DNA from: JBFXEO01 sp050180015
GTDB taxonomy: Bacteria; Bacteroidota; Bacteroidia; Bacteroidales; Tenuifilaceae
Assembly: GCA_050180015.1 (NCBI GenBank)
Contig: JBFXEO010000131.1
Location: 1 to 8,410 of the forward strand
Reading direction: 5' to 3'
Length of the DNA stretch: 8,410 nucleotides
The position numbers and the translations under genes were made by a program. Position 1 is the first letter of the stretch, and every line of letters starts with the position of its first letter. Shown here piece after piece: positions 6,016 through 8,410 of this stretch. Under the pieces are notes generated by a model, which was not told where the DNA came from, did no database searches, and saw only the letters and a program-made list of their open reading frames with translations.

Positions 6016-7248
6016 ATGCATAAAAGTTCTCGTATGACTAAATTTGCTGCCTCTTTTGGCGTATTAATGCTACTGCTCGGGTTGAGTGTCTTTTCTCAAA
6101 AAGTTGGAATAAGCATTTTTAACGATATTAAGCTTTCAACCATTTTAATTACGCCTACCAACGGTAATTACAGGCTGCTTATTGGCGATGTAACGGAACC
6201 GCTCCACGTGAACCAAATACTTTACCTGAGCCGTTCGGGCGATTCAATTATTGTGCGTGATGCTAACCACAATTTTGGTACATGGAAACGGGTAACCATT
6301 GTTGGCGGAACCAACGAGGATGTAATTAGGGTAAAACCCATTATACCGGCAGAGCCGGCCCGCCTGTACGACGATAACCTGAGTTTTTACGTGGAGTTCG
6401 ATAGAATTATGGCCATAAATATGATAGACGAGGAAAAGTACATCGCTGCCGTTGTTGAGGCCGAATCGGGCCCAAACCGGGACGAGGAATTCTACAAGGC
6501 TCAGGCATTGATTATACGAACATATACCTTTAAGCATTTGCAGAAGCACAGCACAGAAGGCTTCAACCTGTGCGACGGTGTACATTGCCAGGCGTATATG
6601 GGTAGAAGTGACAACGATGAGGATATTCTAAATGCCACTTCGGATACTAAAAATTTAATAATTGTTGACTCCTTAAATCAACCCATTACCGCTGCATTTC
6701 ATGCAAATTGCGGGGGACAAACTGCCAGCTCCGGCGATGTTTGGGTCGAGTCTCTTCCTTATCTGGTTTCTGTGCAAGACAAGTACTGCCAGGGATCCCG
6801 TAGCGCCGCCTGGGAACAACGTATCCCCCTGAAAGAATGGAAAAAATTCCTTGCAGGGGAAGGGGTAGATACGCTGAAAATTGTAAAGCATTCCGACATG
6901 GATTTCAACCCCAGGACTCGACCTGAAGCTTACACCGTTTACGGTATAGCTATTCCAATGGTAAAAATCAGAAAACATTTCAGGCTCCGATCTGCATGGT
7001 TTTCCATATCGGTTTTTAAAACCGAGGTGCGATTTTCCGGAAGAGGTTACGGTCATGGAGTGGGGCTATGCCAAGATGGGGCAATGAGTATGGCCAGTAG
7101 GGGTTGGACTTACGATAAAATAATAAAATACTACTATACGGGGGTAAAAATTGTTGATGTTAATACGGTTCCGGAAGTAAAACCAGATTCTTTGGATGAA
7201 AAAAATATCAATGCAGAACCGGAACCAATTATAATGCCTATATTTTAA
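6016..7248 (+). CDS. secreted SpoIID/LytB-domain protein, probable peptidoglycan-acting enzyme
   Basis: A 410-residue protein with an N-terminal signal peptide (basic MHKSSRMTK, hydrophobic core about 12-26, likely cleavage near VFSQ), so probably periplasmic. A beta-rich segment at about 30-140 precedes the SpoIID core: YIAAVVEAESG at 142-152 with Glu148 and Glu150 as candidates for the catalytic acid, then KAQALIIRTYTFKH at 161-174. LCDGVHCQAYMG follows at 185-196, with two cysteines five positions apart where metal-binding cysteines lie in SpoIID enzymes. FHANCGG is at 228-234 and RGYGHGVGLCQDGAMSM at 343-359. The family includes lytic transglycosylases that cut peptide-stripped glycan during spore formation; many non-sporulating bacteria carry homologues of unproven role. 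The tail (about 385-410) is acidic and proline-rich. Start: ATG at 6016, or ATG at 6034 (MTKFAASFGV); both give a signal peptide. gldF begins 4 bases after the stop. Confidence 0.88.
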   Translation: MHKSSRMTKFAASFGVLMLLLGLSVFSQKVGISIFNDIKLSTILITPTNGNYRLLIGDVTEPLHVNQILYLSRSGDSIIVRDANHNFGTWKRVTIVGGTNEDVIRVKPIIPAEPARLYDDNLSFYVEFDRIMAINMIDEEKYIAAVVEAESGPNRDEEFYKAQALIIRTYTFKHLQKHSTEGFNLCDGVHCQAYMGRSDNDEDILNATSDTKNLIIVDSLNQPITAAFHANCGGQTASSGDVWVESLPYLVSVQDKYCQGSRSAAWEQRIPLKEWKKFLAGEGVDTLKIVKHSDMDFNPRTRPEAYTVYGIAIPMVKIRKHFRLRSAWFSISVFKTEVRFSGRGYGHGVGLCQDGAMSMASRGWTYDKIIKYYYTGVKIVDVNTVPEVKPDSLDEKNINAEPEPIIMPIF

Positions 7249-7252
7249 ACCA

Positions 7253-7984
7253 ATGTTTGCGGTATTTACAAAGGAGTTACGTAGTTTCTTCTCATCGTTA
7301 ACTGGCTACATTTCGGCAATTATATTTTTGCTGGTAATGGGGCTTATTATGTGGGTGCTGCCCGGCGATTTGAACGTACTTGATGGTGGCTATGCTTCGT
7401 TGGATACATTTTTTTCTTTGGCTCCGTGGGTATTTCTATTTTTGGTTCCGGCGGTAACCATGCGTACTTTTTCCGAGGAAAAACGTTTGGGAACAATTGA
7501 GCTGGTACTTACACGCCCTATCTCTGAAACACAGGTAGTTGTGGGAAAATACCTTGCATCGGTTGCTCTGGTGCTGATTATCCTTATACCGTCGCTGCTT
7601 TTTTACCTTTCGGTTTACCTGCTTGGCAATCCTGTTGGAAATATTGATACCGGGGGTACCTGGGGATCGTATATTGGACTATTCTTCTTGGCTTCGGCCT
7701 ATGCTGCCGTCGGAATATTTGCGTCGAGTTTAACCGACAACCAGATTGTTTCGTTCCTGCTGGCCATGCTGCTTTGCTTATTCCTTTACTCCGGGTTGAA
7801 CTCGTTGGCCATGCTCAATGCTTTTTCTGGTGTAAGATATTTTCTGGCTTCACTTAGCATCGGCGAGCATTACAGCTCCATGAGCCGCGGTGTTATTGAT
7901 ACCCGCGATGTGGTTTATTTCGTTGCCCTTTCGGCAGTCTTTATCGTATTTACCAGAACAAGGTACGAAGCCCGTAAATGGTAG
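7253..7984 (+). CDS. gldF: GldF, permease of the gliding-linked ABC transporter
   Basis: An ABC-2-type inner-membrane permease of 243 residues, the family's usual length. About six membrane helices are visible (roughly 17-36, 54-72, 100-121, 138-158, 165-187 and 218-236). The first helix pair is followed by the cytoplasmic coupling segment EEKRLGTIELVLTRPISE at 75-92, typical of ABC-2 permeases that contact an ATPase. The N-terminus (VFTKELRSFFSSLTGYI) and the C-terminal SRGVIDTRDVVYF (211-223) match GldF closely. In gliding Bacteroidota GldF works with GldG and the ATPase GldA; GldA is not in this window. Homologues also occur in species not known to glide, so motility cannot be concluded. 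The start ATG is 4 bases after the SpoIID-domain gene, and gldG starts 19 bases after its stop. Confidence 0.93.
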   Translation: MFAVFTKELRSFFSSLTGYISAIIFLLVMGLIMWVLPGDLNVLDGGYASLDTFFSLAPWVFLFLVPAVTMRTFSEEKRLGTIELVLTRPISETQVVVGKYLASVALVLIILIPSLLFYLSVYLLGNPVGNIDTGGTWGSYIGLFFLASAYAAVGIFASSLTDNQIVSFLLAMLLCLFLYSGLNSLAMLNAFSGVRYFLASLSIGEHYSSMSRGVIDTRDVVYFVALSAVFIVFTRTRYEARKW

Positions 7985-8003
7985 CAGTTAAACTTTTACT
8001 ATA

Positions 8004-8410
8004 TGATTAAATCAACCAAACAAAAAGGTTTAATTAGGTTAGCGGTAACCTTGGCTACAGTGGCAATGCTTGTGTTCTTATCCAGTATTTTTTACCTCCG
8101 GATTGACTTGACATCGGAAAAACGCTATACCCTTCAGGATATTTCCAAAAAAACGCTCAGGGAGTTGAAGGATGTTGTATATATAAAGATTTACCTCGAT
8201 GGCGATTTGCCCGTTGGCTTTAACAGGATGAAAAAGTCGCTTGTCGAAATGCTGGACGAGTTCAGGGTAATTGCCGGACGGAGAGTTCAGTACGAGCTTA
8301 TAAACCCTTCGGCTTCGGGTAATGCAACGGATCGGCAGAAGGTTTATGGCCAACTCTACGGCAAAGGTCTTCAGCCTACCAACGTTCAGCAGAGCGGGAA
8401 AGAAGGAGAA
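8004..8410 (+). CDS. gldG: GldG, gliding-linked ABC transporter accessory protein (5' part)
   Basis: The frame opens with ATG at 8004 and stays open to the window edge, giving the first 135 residues; the full protein is usually well over 500. A basic start (MIKSTKQKG) precedes one membrane helix at about 12-33. The segment that follows is diagnostic for GldG: RIDLTSEKRYTLQDISKKTL at about 34-53, then KIYLDGDLPVGFNRMKKSL at about 62-80 and LDEFR at about 84-88. This is the periplasmic ABC-2-associated domain found with GldF. The gene follows gldF directly, as in gliding bacteria where gldFG form an operon. Confidence 0.93.

Noticed and set aside
8078..8353. Minus-strand 91-codon frame near the right edge
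   Set aside because: It is antisense to gldG, whose plus-strand translation matches the family strongly.

Overview
The window looks like chromosomal DNA of a Bacteroidota bacterium, probably a Bacteroidales/Marinilabiliales-type or Cytophaga-Flavobacterium-type lineage. The evidence is recognisable gldF and gldG genes, a Bacteroidota-style lpxB, long TPR proteins, weak ribosome binding sites and a TAnnTTTG-type promoter element (TATCTTTG) just before surE. I cannot name a species.

Layout. (1) Bases 1-645 are very AT-rich (about 23% G+C in lines I counted by hand, against about 42% in a line of the next gene). They hold, on the minus strand, the first codons of a gene running off the left edge, a 99-residue protein of unknown function, and a possible 30-codon mini-ORF or gene remnant. 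This is the only part that looks accessory. (2) Bases 646-3367, minus strand: mtgA (monofunctional peptidoglycan glycosyltransferase) followed 7 bases later by a secreted protein with ten TPR repeats in unbroken 34-residue register; the two look like one operon. (3) Bases 3368-3714: a divergent intergenic region with a good -7 element for surE. (4) Bases 3715-8410, plus strand: surE, a small three-helix membrane protein overlapping the end of surE, lpxB, a secreted SpoIID/LytB-domain protein, gldF, and the start of gldG, which is cut by the right edge. Gaps are 4-61 bases, so this is likely one operon or two consecutive ones.

Working together: most of the window is about the cell envelope. 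MtgA polymerises glycan strands, and the SpoIID-like protein probably cuts or remodels peptidoglycan. LpxB makes the lipid A disaccharide, and GldF/GldG are membrane parts of the ABC transporter linked to gliding motility. SurE is a nucleotide phosphatase often found near such genes. The least understood genes are the 98-residue membrane protein between surE and lpxB, the TPR partner of mtgA, and the AT-rich left-edge genes. I see no CRISPR array, tRNA, rRNA, insertion sequence or phage gene, and no clearly new multi-gene system.
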